Assembly (NCBI RefSeq): GCF_001942335.1
Contig: NZ_MKKH01000011.1
Location: forward strand, 1-64,000
Direction of reading: 5' to 3'
DNA: 64,000 nucleotides
Source of the DNA: Cellulosimicrobium sp. CUA-896
GTDB lineage: Bacteria > Actinomycetota > Actinomycetes > Actinomycetales > Cellulomonadaceae
The position numbers and the translations under genes were made by a program. This document shows, piece by piece, positions 46,475 to 57,266 of the stretch (positions are counted from its first letter, which is position 1; the number at the start of each line of letters is the position of its first letter). The notes under the pieces are model-generated. The model had not been told where the DNA came from. It saw nothing but the letters and a program-made list of their open reading frames with translations, and did not search any database.

Positions 46475-47884
46475 GTGACGGTGCCGCAGCGCGTGCTCGT
46501 GGTCGCGATCCTCGCCTCGTTCGTGTCGTTCCTCGACGGGTCCGTGGTGAACGTCGCGCTGCCGGCGATCTCCGACGAGCTCACCACCGGGCCGGTGACC
46601 GGGCTCGCCCTGCAGCAGTGGGTCGTCGACGCGTACATGATCACGCTCGGCGCGCTGATCCTGCTCGCTGGCTCGTTGTCGGACGTGCACGGGCGGCGTC
46701 GGATCATGGGGATCGGGCTCGTCGGCTTCGCGGTGACGTCCGTCGCGTGCGCGGTCGCCCCCGACGGGTTGTTCCTCGTCGTCGCGCGGGCGCTGCAGGG
46801 CGTCGCCGGCGCGCTGCTCGTGCCGAGCTCCCTCGCGATGATCATCTCCACGTTCGACGGCGAGCGGCAGGGGCGGGCGATCGGGTCGTGGACGGCCTGG
46901 ACGAGCACGGCGTCGATCATCGGGCCCCTCCTCGGCGGCGTGCTGGTCGACGCGTTCTCGTGGCGCTGGGTGTTCTGGATCAACGTCGTGCCCGTGGCCG
47001 TGACGCTCTGGCTGCTGCGCGGGATCCCGAGCGCGGCCGCGGAGGAGGAGGGTGCCGGCGCGGCGCGGCGCATCGACGTGCGCGGTGCGGTGCTCGCGGC
47101 CGTCGGGCTCGCCGGGACGGTGTTCGCGCTCATCGAGCAGGGACGCTACGGCTGGGCCAGCCCCCTCGTGTGGGGCACGTTCGCGGGCGGCGCGCTGTGC
47201 CTCGTCGCGTTCGTGCTCTGGGAGCGCCGTGCGCCGGACCCGATGCTCCCGCCGCGCCTGTTCACCGTGCGCAACTTCGCGTGGGGCAACCTCGCCACGG
47301 CGGCGATCTACGGAGCGCTGTACTTCGGCGGGTTCGTCGTCACGCTGTTCCTCCAGCAGGTCGGCGGGTACAGCGCGACGGCCGCCGGTCTCGCGCAGAT
47401 CCCGATCACGCTGCTGCTGCTGGCGCTCTCGACCCGGTTCGGCGCGCTGGCCGGCCGGTACGGACCGCGGATCTTCATGACGCTCGGCCCGCTCGTCGGC
47501 GGCGCGGGCTACCTCCTGCTGCTCACCACGACGGAGGAGGCCGTCTACCTCACGCAGGTGCTGCCCGGCCTCACGCTCTTCGGGCTCGGTCTCGCGATGA
47601 CCGTCGCGCCGCTGACGTCCGCGATCCTCGGCTCGATCCCGGCGACCGACGCCGGCATCGGCTCGGCCGTGAACAACGCCGTGTCGCGCGTGGCGGGTCT
47701 CGTCGTCATCGCGTTCGCGGGCGTGATCGCCGGGGGCGCGCTCGACCTGGACGGGTTCCACCGCTCGCTGCTCGTGACGGCGGCGCTCCTCGTGCTGGGC
47801 GGGGTGCTCAGCTGGGTCGGGATCCGCAACGAGCACGTGCGCGACGACGCGTCCGGCGCGACCGAGGCGCAGGCGGCGACCTGA
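46475..47884 (+). CDS. MFS drug exporter, DHA2 family (EmrB/QacA type)
   Basis: The 469-aa product is a 14-helix DHA2 proton antiporter. The first helix carries SFVSFLDGSVVNVALPAISD, with the helix-1 Asp motif of this family; loop 2-3 has LSDVHGRRRIMGIG; motif C is TSIIGPLLGGVL-like (STASIIGPLLGGVLVD). GTG 46475 is chosen for the leaderless promoter and family start. It is intact. The likely role is export of toxic organic compounds; the substrate is unknown, and no dedicated regulator is adjacent. Confidence 0.9.
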   Translation: MTVPQRVLVVAILASFVSFLDGSVVNVALPAISDELTTGPVTGLALQQWVVDAYMITLGALILLAGSLSDVHGRRRIMGIGLVGFAVTSVACAVAPDGLFLVVARALQGVAGALLVPSSLAMIISTFDGERQGRAIGSWTAWTSTASIIGPLLGGVLVDAFSWRWVFWINVVPVAVTLWLLRGIPSAAAEEEGAGAARRIDVRGAVLAAVGLAGTVFALIEQGRYGWASPLVWGTFAGGALCLVAFVLWERRAPDPMLPPRLFTVRNFAWGNLATAAIYGALYFGGFVVTLFLQQVGGYSATAAGLAQIPITLLLLALSTRFGALAGRYGPRIFMTLGPLVGGAGYLLLLTTTEEAVYLTQVLPGLTLFGLGLAMTVAPLTSAILGSIPATDAGIGSAVNNAVSRVAGLVVIAFAGVIAGGALDLDGFHRSLLVTAALLVLGGVLSWVGIRNEHVRDDASGATEAQAAT

Positions 47885-47918
47885 CACGACGTCGCCCGGC
47901 GAGCGCGGGGCGTCGCGG

Positions 47919-49118
47919 TCAGCCGACCACCTGCAGTGCGCGCGACGAGGTGTTGAGGCGGCGCGCGCCGTCGGGCACGTCCGGCGGGAACGCCACGACG
48001 ATGTCCTCGATGCGCACGCCGAAGCGGCCCGGCAGGTAGACGCCGGGCTCGACGGAGAAGCACATGCCCGGCTCGATCGGGCGGTCCTCGCCCTCGACCA
48101 TGTACGGGGGCTCGTGCGTCGTCGTCCCGATGCCGTGCCCCGTGCGGTGGACGAAGTGCTCGCCGTAGCCGGCCTCGGCGATGACGGCCCGCGCCGCGCG
48201 GTCGACGTCCTGGCACGTCGCGCCGGGCCGGACGGCGCCCACGCCCGCCTGCTGCGCCCGGCGGACCACCTCGTGGACCGCGCGCTGCTCGGCGAGGAGC
48301 GCCTCGTCGGTGCCGCCGCCGACCAGTACGGTGCGGCTCGTGTCCGAGCCGTACCCGGCGCGCAGGCCGCCGAAGTCGAGCACCACGAGGTCGCCGGGCT
48401 CGATGACCCGGTCGCCGGCCTCGTGGTGCGGGTCGGCGCCGTTCGGGCCCGAGCACACGAGCGTGAAGTCGACCTGGTCGTGACCGTGCTCGCGGAGGAA
48501 GCGGTCGAGGTCGGCCGCGACGTCCCTCTCGCGGCGTCCGGCGAAGGGCACGCGCAGGACGTCGGCGAACGCGGCGTCGGCGGCGGCGCCGGCCGCGGCG
48601 AGACGCTCCACCTCGACGTCGTCCTTGACCGCCCGCAGCATCGGCACCGCGTCGGTGCACGCCACCAGGCGTGTGCGGGGGAGCGCGCGCTGGAGCCCGA
48701 GCACGTGCAGCGCCCACGTCGCGTCCGACACCGCGTACGTCCCGTCCGGGTCCAGCAACCGCGCGGCGGTCGCGTGCTCGTCCTCGCCGTCGCGCCACGG
48801 CACGACCTCGAGGCCGTCCGTGCCCGGGCCGTGCCGCAGGTCGCCGCGCTCCAGGAGCGGCACGACGACGGACGCCCGGCCGGTGGCGAGGAGCGTCGCC
48901 GGGATCACGAGGAGCGTCAGCCGCTCGGTGACCGCCGTGGGCGTGTAGCCGGTGAGGTAGGCGAGGTCGGGGCCGGGCGACACGAGCAGGCCCGCCAGGC
49001 CGGCGGCGCGCACCTGCGCCGCCGCCCGGGCACGCCGGGCCGCGTAGACGTCCGGTCCGAAGGCGGCGCTCGCGGACGCGTGGTGCTGTCGTCGTCGCTC
49101 ACCCGACCAGCCTCCCAC
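47919..49118 (-). CDS. M24-family Xaa-Pro peptidase
   Basis: Xaa-Pro peptidase removing N-terminal residues before proline. The N-terminal creatinase-like domain covers residues about 25-165; the catalytic pita-bread domain has the five metal ligands: Asp in LVVLDFGGLRAGYGSD (two Asp), His in VHRTGHGIGTTTHE, Glu in CFSVEPGVYLPG, and Glu in VRIEDIV. The 399-aa length is usual. The start is uncertain: the first 20 residues (MGGWSGERRRQHHASASAAF) do not look like the family, and a lost base near 49070 may hide the start VSDDDSTTRP at about 49098. Confidence 0.88.
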   Translation of the reverse strand: MGGWSGERRRQHHASASAAFGPDVYAARRARAAAQVRAAGLAGLLVSPGPDLAYLTGYTPTAVTERLTLLVIPATLLATGRASVVVPLLERGDLRHGPGTDGLEVVPWRDGEDEHATAARLLDPDGTYAVSDATWALHVLGLQRALPRTRLVACTDAVPMLRAVKDDVEVERLAAAGAAADAAFADVLRVPFAGRRERDVAADLDRFLREHGHDQVDFTLVCSGPNGADPHHEAGDRVIEPGDLVVLDFGGLRAGYGSDTSRTVLVGGGTDEALLAEQRAVHEVVRRAQQAGVGAVRPGATCQDVDRAARAVIAEAGYGEHFVHRTGHGIGTTTHEPPYMVEGEDRPIEPGMCFSVEPGVYLPGRFGVRIEDIVVAFPPDVPDGARRLNTSSRALQVVG

Positions 49119-49133
49119 CGCCGGCGGCCGGCG

Positions 49134-50069
49134 TCAGACGCGCACGACGACCTTGCCGCGCACGTGGCCGGTCGCGCTGAGCTCGTGCGCGGCGGCCGCG
49201 TCAGCGAGGTCGAGCACCTCGGCGACCTCGGGCCGCAGCTCGCCCGCGTCGCCGAGCCGGGCGAGCTCGGCGAGGTCCGCGGCGTCCGGCCGTACCCACA
49301 CGTAGTGCCCGCCGAGCTCGTCGCGCGCCCGCGGGTCCGTGACGGAGGCGACCGTCCCGCCGTCGCGCAGGACACCGGGCACGACGTCGAGCGCGTCCCC
49401 GCCCACGTAGTCGAGGACGACGTCGACCCCGTCGGGCGCGAGCCCGCGCACCCGGTCCGCGAGCCCGTCCCCGTACTCGAGAGGCTCCGCGCCGAGGGAG
49501 CGCAGGAAGTCGTGGTTGCGCTCGGACGCCGTGCCGATCACGCGGGCGCCGAGCGCGCGGGCGATCTGGACGGCGAACGACCCGACGCCGCCCGCGGCGG
49601 CATGCACGAGGACGGTCTGCCCGGAGGAGACGCCGGCGCGCCGGATCGTCTGGTACGCGGTGAGACCGGCGAGCGGCACAGCGGCGGCCTCCTCGAACGA
49701 CCAGGCCGCCGGCTTGCGCGCCAGCGTCCGCACGGGCGCGGCGACCAGCTCCGCGAACGTCCCGCCGGACACCGCACCGCCGACGACGTCCTTGCGCACG
49801 TAGCCGAACACCTCGTCACCCACCTGGAGCTCCGGCGTGTCGAGCCCGACCTGCTCGACGACGCCCGCGACGTCCCACCCGGGGACGACGGGGAACACGG
49901 CGTCGAGGATGCCGTCCAGGTGCCCCTCGCGGACCTTCCAGTCGACCGGGTTGACGCTCGCGGCGCGCACGCGCACGAGCACGGAGTCGGGCGCGACCTT
50001 CGGGGTGGGGAGCTCGGTGAGGCGCAGGACGTCGGGACCGCCGTAGCGGGAGTAGGTGATGGCTCGCAT
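49134..50069 (-). CDS. zinc-free quinone oxidoreductase/alcohol dehydrogenase family
   Basis: The 311-aa NADPH-dependent reductase belongs to the quinone oxidoreductase branch of medium-chain dehydrogenases: MRAITYSRYGGPDVL at the start, GWDVAGVVEQVG, LPLAGLTAYQTIRRA-like ring (VPLAGLTAYQTIRRAGV), Rossmann motif VLVHAAAGGVGSFAVQIARA and VIGTASERNHDFLRSLGAEP. No zinc ligands are present. ATG 50069 is preferred over the longer reading because the family begins MRAI. It ends 15 nt before the peptidase start; the pair may be cotranscribed. Confidence 0.9.
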   Translation of the reverse strand: MRAITYSRYGGPDVLRLTELPTPKVAPDSVLVRVRAASVNPVDWKVREGHLDGILDAVFPVVPGWDVAGVVEQVGLDTPELQVGDEVFGYVRKDVVGGAVSGGTFAELVAAPVRTLARKPAAWSFEEAAAVPLAGLTAYQTIRRAGVSSGQTVLVHAAAGGVGSFAVQIARALGARVIGTASERNHDFLRSLGAEPLEYGDGLADRVRGLAPDGVDVVLDYVGGDALDVVPGVLRDGGTVASVTDPRARDELGGHYVWVRPDAADLAELARLGDAGELRPEVAEVLDLADAAAAHELSATGHVRGKVVVRV

Positions 50070-50139
50070 ACGGGCCCCAACGGCGCGCACGCGCTGACGA
50101 TTCCCCGCCGCGGCCCGGCCGGTGGTCCGCGTCGCGGCG

Positions 50140-50544
50140 TCAGCCCTCGAGCGCGCTCGCGTCCATGTGGAGCACCTCCCACTGGTGCCCGTCCGGGTCG
50201 GCGAAGCTGCGCGAGTACATGAACCCCTCGTCCTGCGGCTCCTTGACCGGGGACGCGCCCGCGGCGAGCGCGGCGTCGGCGAGGCGGTCGACGGCCTCGC
50301 GGCTGTCGGCGGTCAGCGCGTTGATCACCTCGGTGGTCGCCGAGGCGTCGGCGATCGCCTTGGTCGTGAACTGCTTCGCGAAGGCCTCCGTGAGGAGCAT
50401 GACGTAGATGCTGTCGCTGATCACCACGCACGAGGCGTTCTCGTCCGTGAACTGCTCGTCGATCGTGTACCCGAGCGCCGTGTAGAAGGCCTTCGAGGCG
50501 TCGAGGTCCGTGACCGGCAGGTTGACGAAGATCTGGGTGCTCAT
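50140..50544 (-). CDS. VOC-family (glyoxalase/bleomycin-resistance-like) protein
   Basis: The 134-aa product is a vicinal-oxygen-chelate fold with paired beta-alpha-beta modules: MSTQIFVNLPVTDLDASKAF, YTALGYTIDEQFTDENASCV, then FMYSRSFADPDGHQWEVLHM. PDGHxWE is the second-module metal/substrate signature. ATG 50544 has GGAGGA upstream. It is divergent from the LuxR/LAL gene. The reaction cannot be told. Confidence 0.88.
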   Translation of the reverse strand: MSTQIFVNLPVTDLDASKAFYTALGYTIDEQFTDENASCVVISDSIYVMLLTEAFAKQFTTKAIADASATTEVINALTADSREAVDRLADAALAAGASPVKEPQDEGFMYSRSFADPDGHQWEVLHMDASALEG

Positions 50545-50727
50545 GGCGGTCCTCCGGTGTCGAGGGGGCGGTGTCGCGGGTAGACGAGCGGGCCGGGCGG
50601 GACTCATCGGTCCGTCCGCTCGTCGGTCACGGGGTGTCCCGAGCCGGTCGCGGCCGGTACTGTCCGGCGCAGACGGTCGGCGGCAGGGACCGTCCCGCGG
50701 CGCGCTCCCGGCGGGAGGGGTGGCGAC

Positions 50728-53495
50728 ATGACGGACGGGCTCCTCGGGCGTCACGACGAGCTCGCGCGGCTGCGCGCGGTCGTCGACGCCGCGCGGTCGG
50801 GCCACGGCGGGGCCCTGGTCGTGCGCGGGGAGCCGGGCGTCGGCAAGACGGCCCTCCTCGCCGAGGCGGTCGGCTCCGGCGCGGGGGTGCGCGTGGCGCA
50901 CGCCGACGGCTTCGAGGCCGAGTCGTCGATCGCCTACGCGGCGCTGCACCGCGTCGTCGCGCCGTGGCGCGGCACGGTCGACGGCCTCCCGCCGCAGCAC
51001 CGGCGTGCCCTGCGCACCGTGCTCGGGCTCGACGCCGGACAGGCTCCCGACCGGTTCGGCGTCGGGCTGGGCCTGCTCGAGCTCCTGGCGGCCGTCGGGC
51101 GCGACGGGCCGGTCGCGCTCGTCGTCGACGACGTGCACTGGCTCGACGCGGAGTCCGCAGCCGTCCTCGCGCTCGTCGCGCGCCGCCTCGACGCGGAGCC
51201 GGTCGCGGTGCTGCTCGCGTGCCGGGACGACCCGCAGCACGACGCGACGGTCGCCGGCATCCCGGTCCTGCACGTGCGCGGCCTCGACGACGCGTCCGCC
51301 GGTCGGCTCCTCACGTCCCGCGTGCGGGAGCCGGTCGACCCGCTCGTCGTCGCGCGCGTCGTGCGGGCGACCGGCGGCAACCCGCTCGCGCTCGTCGACC
51401 TGGCGCACGACCTCACGGCGCGCGAGCTGCACGACTCGGGCCTGGCCGAGGAGCCGGTGCCGGTCGGGCGCCACCTCCAGGCGCACTACCTGGAGCGGGT
51501 CCGGGGCGCTGCGCCGGACGTGCGCACGTGGCTCCTCGTCGCCGCGGCGGACAGCACGGGCGACCTCGGGCTCGTGGGGCGGGCGTGCGCCGAGCTCGGC
51601 GTCGACGGGCGGGCCGGCGAGGCCGCCGAGGACCTCGGCCTCGTGGCGCTGGGCACGACGGCCCGCTTCCGGCACCCGCTCGTGCGCGCGGCCGCGTACG
51701 GGGCGGCACGGGGAAAGGAGCGACGCCGGGTGCACGCGGCGTTGTCGCGGGCCGCCCACGCGGCCGGCACCCCCGAGCTCGCCGCGTGGCACGCGGCGCG
51801 CGCGACCGTGGGCGTGGACGCCGGAGTGGCCGAGCGCCTGGAGGCGGTGGCCGATGCCGCCGGCGCTCGCGGCGGCGTCGTCTCCCGCGCACGCGTGCTC
51901 GGCCGTGCGGCCGAGCTCACGCCCCCGGGGCAGGACCGGGACCGGCGCCGGGTCGCGGCGGCGGAGGCGGCGGTGGCGGCCGGGGCGGCGCAGATCGGCG
52001 CGGCGCTGCTCGACGGGCTGGTGCCCGCCCGACCGGTGGCAGACGCCGATCGCGAAGGACCGGTCGCGCCGGACCCCGTGCTCCGCGCCCGCGTCGTCGC
52101 GGTGCGCGTCGGCCTCGGGCTCTTCACGAGCGACCCCGCCGTGGTCACCCGTGCGGCCGCCGACATGCTCGACGCGGCCGCGCTGCTGCACGGGACCGAC
52201 GCGGCGCGCGAGCAGGACGCCCTCGTGCGCGCGTTCGAGCACGCCGTGATGGCCGACCGCGCCTGCGCGGGACGACGCTGCCCGAGCTCGGCCGGCGGCT
52301 GGAGGCGGGCGCGGCCGTGCGACCGGGACCGACGTCGGACGTGCTGCGCGCCCTGGGTGCCCTCGTGCTGGAGGACCAGGCGGCCGCCGTCCCGGCGCTG
52401 CGGCGGGGGACGGCCGCCCTCGACGCGCTCGACGACGACCGTGCGCTCGCCTTCGTCACCGCGGGCGTCGCCCTCACGACCGCGCTGTGGGACCTGCGCG
52501 GCCGGGACGCCTGGCTCGCGCGGGTGACGCGGGCCGCGCGCGACGCCGGGTCGCTCCAGGCCCTGGACACCGGCCTGTGGGTGTCGTCGCTCGCCGAGCT
52601 CACCGGCGGGACGCCGCGCCGCGCCGAGCAGTACCTCGAGCAGGTGCGCGAGCTGCGCCGGGCGATCGGCTACGACGGCGAGCACGTGGTCAACGTCGCC
52701 CACCTCGCCTGGGTCGACGCGCCGCGCGAGCAGGTCCTGCGCGCCGCGGCGGCGGCGCGGGACGTGGGCTTCGGCGGCGTCGAGGCCTCCGCGCTCGGCG
52801 CGCTCGCCGTCCACGACCTGGCGGAGGGCCGCTACCGGGACGCGTACGCGACCCTCGCACCGCTCGTCGAGGACCCGTTCCTCCAGCTCACGCCCCTCCA
52901 GGTGCCCGACCTCGTGGAGGCGGCCGTACGGTCCGGGCGCGCGCCCGAGGCGCGACGGCACGTCGAGCGGCTCGAGGCGGTCGCGGCGGCGAACGGCTCG
53001 CCGTGGGCGCGCGGGACGGCGCTGCGCTGCCGCGCGCTGCTCGGCACGGACGACGCCGCGTCCGCGCGCTACGCGGAGTCGGCGCAGGCCCTCGACGACG
53101 CCGGGGCGGTCGTCGACGCTGCGCGCTCGCGTCTCCTGCAGGGCGAGCTGCTCCGCCGTCGGCGGAGACGGGCCGAGGCGCGGGCCCTGCTCCGGTCGGC
53201 GCAGGACGTCTTCGAGGCGGCGGGGGCGACCGCGTTCGCGCGACGGGCGCGCGCGGAGCTCACCGCGGCGGGGGCGGAGCCGGGCGACGCCCGCGCCGTC
53301 CGTCGGTCGCCGCTCACGCCCCGGGAGGAGACGGTCGCGCGGCTCGCCGCCGACGGCGGGACGAACGCCGAGATCGGCGCGACGCTGTTCATCAGCGCGC
53401 ACACGGTCGACTACCACCTGCGCAAGGTGTTCCACAAGCTCGGCGTCTCGTCCCGACGCCAGCTCCGGGCACGCCTCGCCGCCACCGCCCGCTGA
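50728..53495 (+). CDS. LuxR-family (LAL) ATP-binding transcriptional regulator (one frameshift)
   Basis: A large regulator of about 922 aa. The N-terminal AAA-type ATPase has Walker A VVRGEPGVGKTALLAEAVG (about residue 31), Walker B VALVVDDVHWLDAESAAVLA, and sensor-like GGNPLALVDLA. A long helical-repeat middle follows, ending in a LuxR helix-turn-helix (LTPREETVARLAADGGTNAE, then SAHTVDYHLRKVFHKLGVSS). ATG 50728 has GGGAGGGGTGGCGAC upstream. The frame changes near 52262 (TDRACAGTTLPELGRRLEAG), as for one missing base. LAL proteins usually control carbohydrate or secondary-metabolite genes; the nearest same-strand gene is an alpha/beta hydrolase. Confidence 0.88.
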
Positions 53496-53579
53496 CGGAC
53501 TACGCGTGACGCGTGGTCCGCGCGCGACCCGCCGGCGAGGAGGCTGCGAGGGGCCAGCACCCGTGAGAAGGGAAGCGCC

Positions 53580-54444
53580 ATGACCGACACCGACCGTCCC
53601 GTGACACCTCCCGACGCGACCGGCGGCGCTGCGCCCGACACCGTCGTCCTCGTGCACGGGCTCTGGATGACGCCCCGCAGCTGGGAGGCGTGGGTCCCGT
53701 ACTACGAGGCGAAGGGCATGCGGGTGCTCACGCCCGGCTACCCGGGCTTCGAGATCGAGGTGGAGGCGCTGCGCGAGAACCCGCGGGTCATCGCGGACCT
53801 CACCGTCCCCGAGACCGTCGACCACCTCGCCGGGGTGATCGAGGCGCTCGACGCGCCCCCGGTCGTCATCGGCCACTCGTTCGGCGGCACGCTCACGCAG
53901 CTGCTCCTCGCGCGCGGGCTCGGGCGGCGGGGGTGGCGATCGACTCGGCCCCGCCGGAGGGCGTGCGAGTCACGCCGCCCTCCCAGGCGCGGTCCCTCTT
54001 CCCCGCCCTGCGCAACCCGGCGAACCGGCACCGCGCCGTCGGCTTCACGGCCGAGGAGTTCCACTACGCGTTCACCAACACGCTCTCGGCGACGAGTCGC
54101 GGGCCGTCTGGGAGCGGTACGCGATCCCGGCCCCGGGCGCGTGGATCTGGGACTACGGCCTGCTCGCGAACTTCACGCCCGGCCGCCAGGAGACCTGGGT
54201 GGACTTCTCCGTCGACCGCGCGCCGCTGCTGTTCATCGCGGGGGAGAAGGACCACATCATGCCGCCGGCGGTGAACCGCTCGAACGCGAAGCACTGGGAG
54301 AGGTCACCGGCGCTGACGGAGTACGTCGAGCTGCCCGGCCGTGACCACTGGACGTGCGCGGCCCCGGGGTGGGAGGCCGTCGCCGACCGCGCGCTCGAGT
54401 GGGCCCTCGCGCACGCGACGGCACCGCGGCCCGCCGGCGCCTGA
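53580..54444 (+). CDS. alpha/beta hydrolase (two frameshifts)
   Basis: The product (about 288 aa) has the oxyanion region VVLVHGLWMTPRSWEAWVPY, the nucleophile elbow VVIGHSFGGTLTQLLLARGL (Ser), and a C-terminal His in LPGRDHWTCAAPGWEAVADR. The frame moves near 53930 (GVAIDSAPPEGVRV follows) and near 54095 (ESRAVWERYAIPAPGAWIWD follows); both are in the direction of deletions. ATG 53580 follows AGAAGGGAAGCGCC. It lies 84 nt after the LAL regulator, probably as its target. It may be an esterase or lactonase; no closer assignment is possible. Confidence 0.8.
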
Positions 54445-54451
54445 CGGACGG

Positions 54452-57133
54452 TCACCCGGCGGGGTGCTCGACGACCACCTCGCCGGGGGACTTGTCACGC
54501 CGCCACCCCTTCCACACCGGGTGTCGCAGCTTGCCGAGCGGCGTGTCGCCGGCCGGCCCGTCCTCCGGCGGCCCTGTCCACTCCCCGTACGCCACCTCGG
54601 CCACGCGGCGCGGCGACACCCACCGCGCGTCGGCGGCGTCCTCGCGCGGCACCCCGACGGCGGCCGGCGTCGAGCGCTCGATCCTGCCCAGCTCGGTGAC
54701 GAGGTCGCGCCGCTCGGCGTCGCTGAAGCCCGAGCCGACGCGTCCCACGTACAGCAGCCGGTCGCCGTCCGGCACCGCGAGCAGCAGCGAGCCCATGAGG
54801 TGCGTGCGCTCGCCGTGCCCCGGCCGCCAGCCCACGACGACGACCTCCTGCGACTGCGCGTGCTTGAGCTTGAGCCACTGCTGCGACCGGCGACCGGCGA
54901 GATACGTGCTGTCGCGCCGCTTCGCGACCACGCCCTCCAGGCCGAGCCGCCTCGACGTGCGCATCGCCGCGTCGAGGTCGCCGTCGAACGCCGGCGGCAC
55001 GTGCACCGGCGCCTCCGCCCCGGCCAGGAGGTCCTCGAGCACCTCCCGGCGCTCGTCGTAGGTCCGCTTCGCGAGCGACCGGCCGCCGGTCTCCAGCACG
55101 TCGAAGACCATGAGGTCGACCTGGACGGAGCGCCGCGCCGCCGCGACGTCGCCCGGCTTCGCGATGTTCGCCCGCTGCTGCAGCCGCCGGAAGCTCGGGC
55201 GCCCCCGCGCGTCGAGCGCGACGATCTCGCCGTCGAGCACGAGCGGCAGCGTGTCCGCGGGCACCTGCTCCGCCAGCGCCTGGAGCTCCGGGTACGTCAC
55301 CGTCATGTCCTTGCCCGACCGGCTGACCAGCCGCACCGCGCCCGCCGACACCTCGGCGAGCGCCCGGAACCCGTCCCACTTCATCTCGAACGCCCACGCG
55401 TCGTCGCCGTCCGCGAAGTCCGACGGACGGCCCGGCGAGGCGAGCATCGGCCGCCAGTCCGTGCGGGCGCGGGACGGTTCCGTGGTGCCGGGGTCGGGGT
55501 CGGGGTCGTGGTCGGGTGGGGTGGCGGACGGGCGGCGCGCGCCGGGTCTACCATCCGCGGCTCGTCCCTCGCCGCTCCCGCCAGACCCGCCACGACCCGG
55601 CGCGCGCCGCCCACCCGCCTTCTCCGTGTCGCCCTGGTCCCGTGGCCCAGGTCCCGGCGCCGCTTCCTCGGCCTCCGCGCCCCGACCACCGTGCGACCGA
55701 CCCGACCTCGCGGGCGCATGAGGTGGATCAGCCAGTTGTTCTCCTCGCCGGAGCCGCCGCGGCCGCGCGTGTGGATGAGGGCGAGACGTCGCGTGCCGTG
55801 CTGCTCGCCGTGGAGCGTGACGATGACCTCCTCGTCGTCGCGCCACTTCTCGAGCTCGTACGTGCCCGCGTCCCAGATCGTCACCTCGCCCGCACCGTAC
55901 TCGCCGTGCGGGATGGTGCCCTCGAACGATCCGTAGGCGAGCGGGTGGTCCTCCGTCTGGACGGCCAGGTGGTTCTTCTTCGGGTCCGTCGCTCGCCGCG
56001 CGGCAGCGCCCAGCTGACGAGGACGCCGTCGTGCTCGAGCCGGAAGTCCCAGTGCAGGCGCCGGGCATGGTGCTCCTGGATGACGAAGGTCATGCCCGCG
56101 CTCGGCGGGGGAGCGTCGTCGGGGACCGGCTCGGGGGTCTTCGCCGCGTCGCGCATCGACCGGTACGTCGCGAGCCGGTCGAACGTCGCCATCCGCTCGG
56201 GCGTCGGTTCGAGCGCGGCGAGGTGGCCCGCGGTGAGGGCCGCGAGCGGGTCGCCGGTCGTGCGCACGCGCTCGAGCACCTCGTCGGCGTCGAGGTGGCG
56301 CAGGTCCGGGTCGTCGAGCTCGTCCCACGTGCGCGGGGCGGCGACCATGGGGCGCTCGCGGCCGCGCAACGAGTAGGGTGCGATCGTCGTCTTGTTCGCG
56401 TTGTTCTGGCTCCAGTCGACGAGCACCTTGCCGCCGCGCAGCGACTTCTTCATGTCGCTGACGACGAGGTCCGGGTGCTCCGCCTCCAGGTAGCGCGCGA
56501 GCTCGTGCGCCACGGCGGAGACCGCCTCCGCGTCCTGCTTGCCGTCGAGCGCCGCGTAGAGGTGGATGCCCTTGGACCCGCTCGTCACGGGCAGCGGGTC
56601 GAGCCCCATGCCGAGCAGGATCTGCCGCGCGAGCCGGGCGACCTCCGCGCACTCGGCCAGCCCGGCGCCCGGCCCGGGGTCGAGGTCGAGCACGAGCCGG
56701 TCAGGGTCGAGGTGCACGCCCGTGCGGCCGAACTGCCACTGCGGCACGTGCAGCTCGAGCGACGCCGTCTGGCCGAGCCAGGTGAGCGTCGCGAGGTCGT
56801 TGACGAGCACGTAGTCGTTCGCGCTGCTCCTGTGCTGGATGCGCCGGGTGCGCACCCACGACGGCACGCCCTGGCCGGCGTTCTTCTGGAAGAACACCTG
56901 GCCGTCCGTGCGTCGGGCCAGCGCTTGCGCGTCGCGGGCCGGTTCGCGCAGTGCGGCAGCATGACGTCCGCGACGCCGGCGAGGTAGGCGAGCACGTCGC
57001 CCTTCGTCGTGCCCGTCGCGGGGTAGAGCACCTTGTCGAGGTTCGTCAGCCGGAGCCGGTGGCCGTCGACGCTCACCGTCTGGCCGGACGACCCGTCGGC
57101 GGTGCGCGTCGTCGAGGACCGTGCGGAGGGCAT
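54452..57133 (-). CDS. ligD: ATP-dependent DNA ligase LigD, Pol-PE-Lig (three frameshifts)
   Basis: LigD repairs double-strand breaks with Ku by non-homologous end-joining. Domain order is the mycobacterial one: primase-polymerase first (VSVDGHRLRLTNLDKVLYPA, LDLDPGPGAGLAECAEVARL with the catalytic acidic pair, TSGSKGIHLYAAL), then 3'-phosphoesterase (FVIQEHHARRLHWDFRLEHD, EGTIPHGEYGAGEVTIWDAG), then ATP ligase with the nucleophile EMKWDGFRALAEV (Lys) and motif EGVVAKRRDSTYLAGRRS. Shifts occur near 56915 (GTDGQVFFQKNAG needs one G), 55990 and between 55690 and 55730 in the inter-domain linker. Corrected length is about 894 codons. It ends 8 nt from the convergent hydrolase. Confidence 0.92.
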
Positions 57134-57266
57134 GGGGTCATCGTGGCGCGCACGACGAGCGTCCGCGCGCCGGGAACCTCCCGGCGCCGCCGATCGTGGG
57201 ACAGTGTGGAGAGCGCGGCCGACGGCCGAGCGGCGGGCGGACGCCCGGTGGACGAGAGGGAACGAC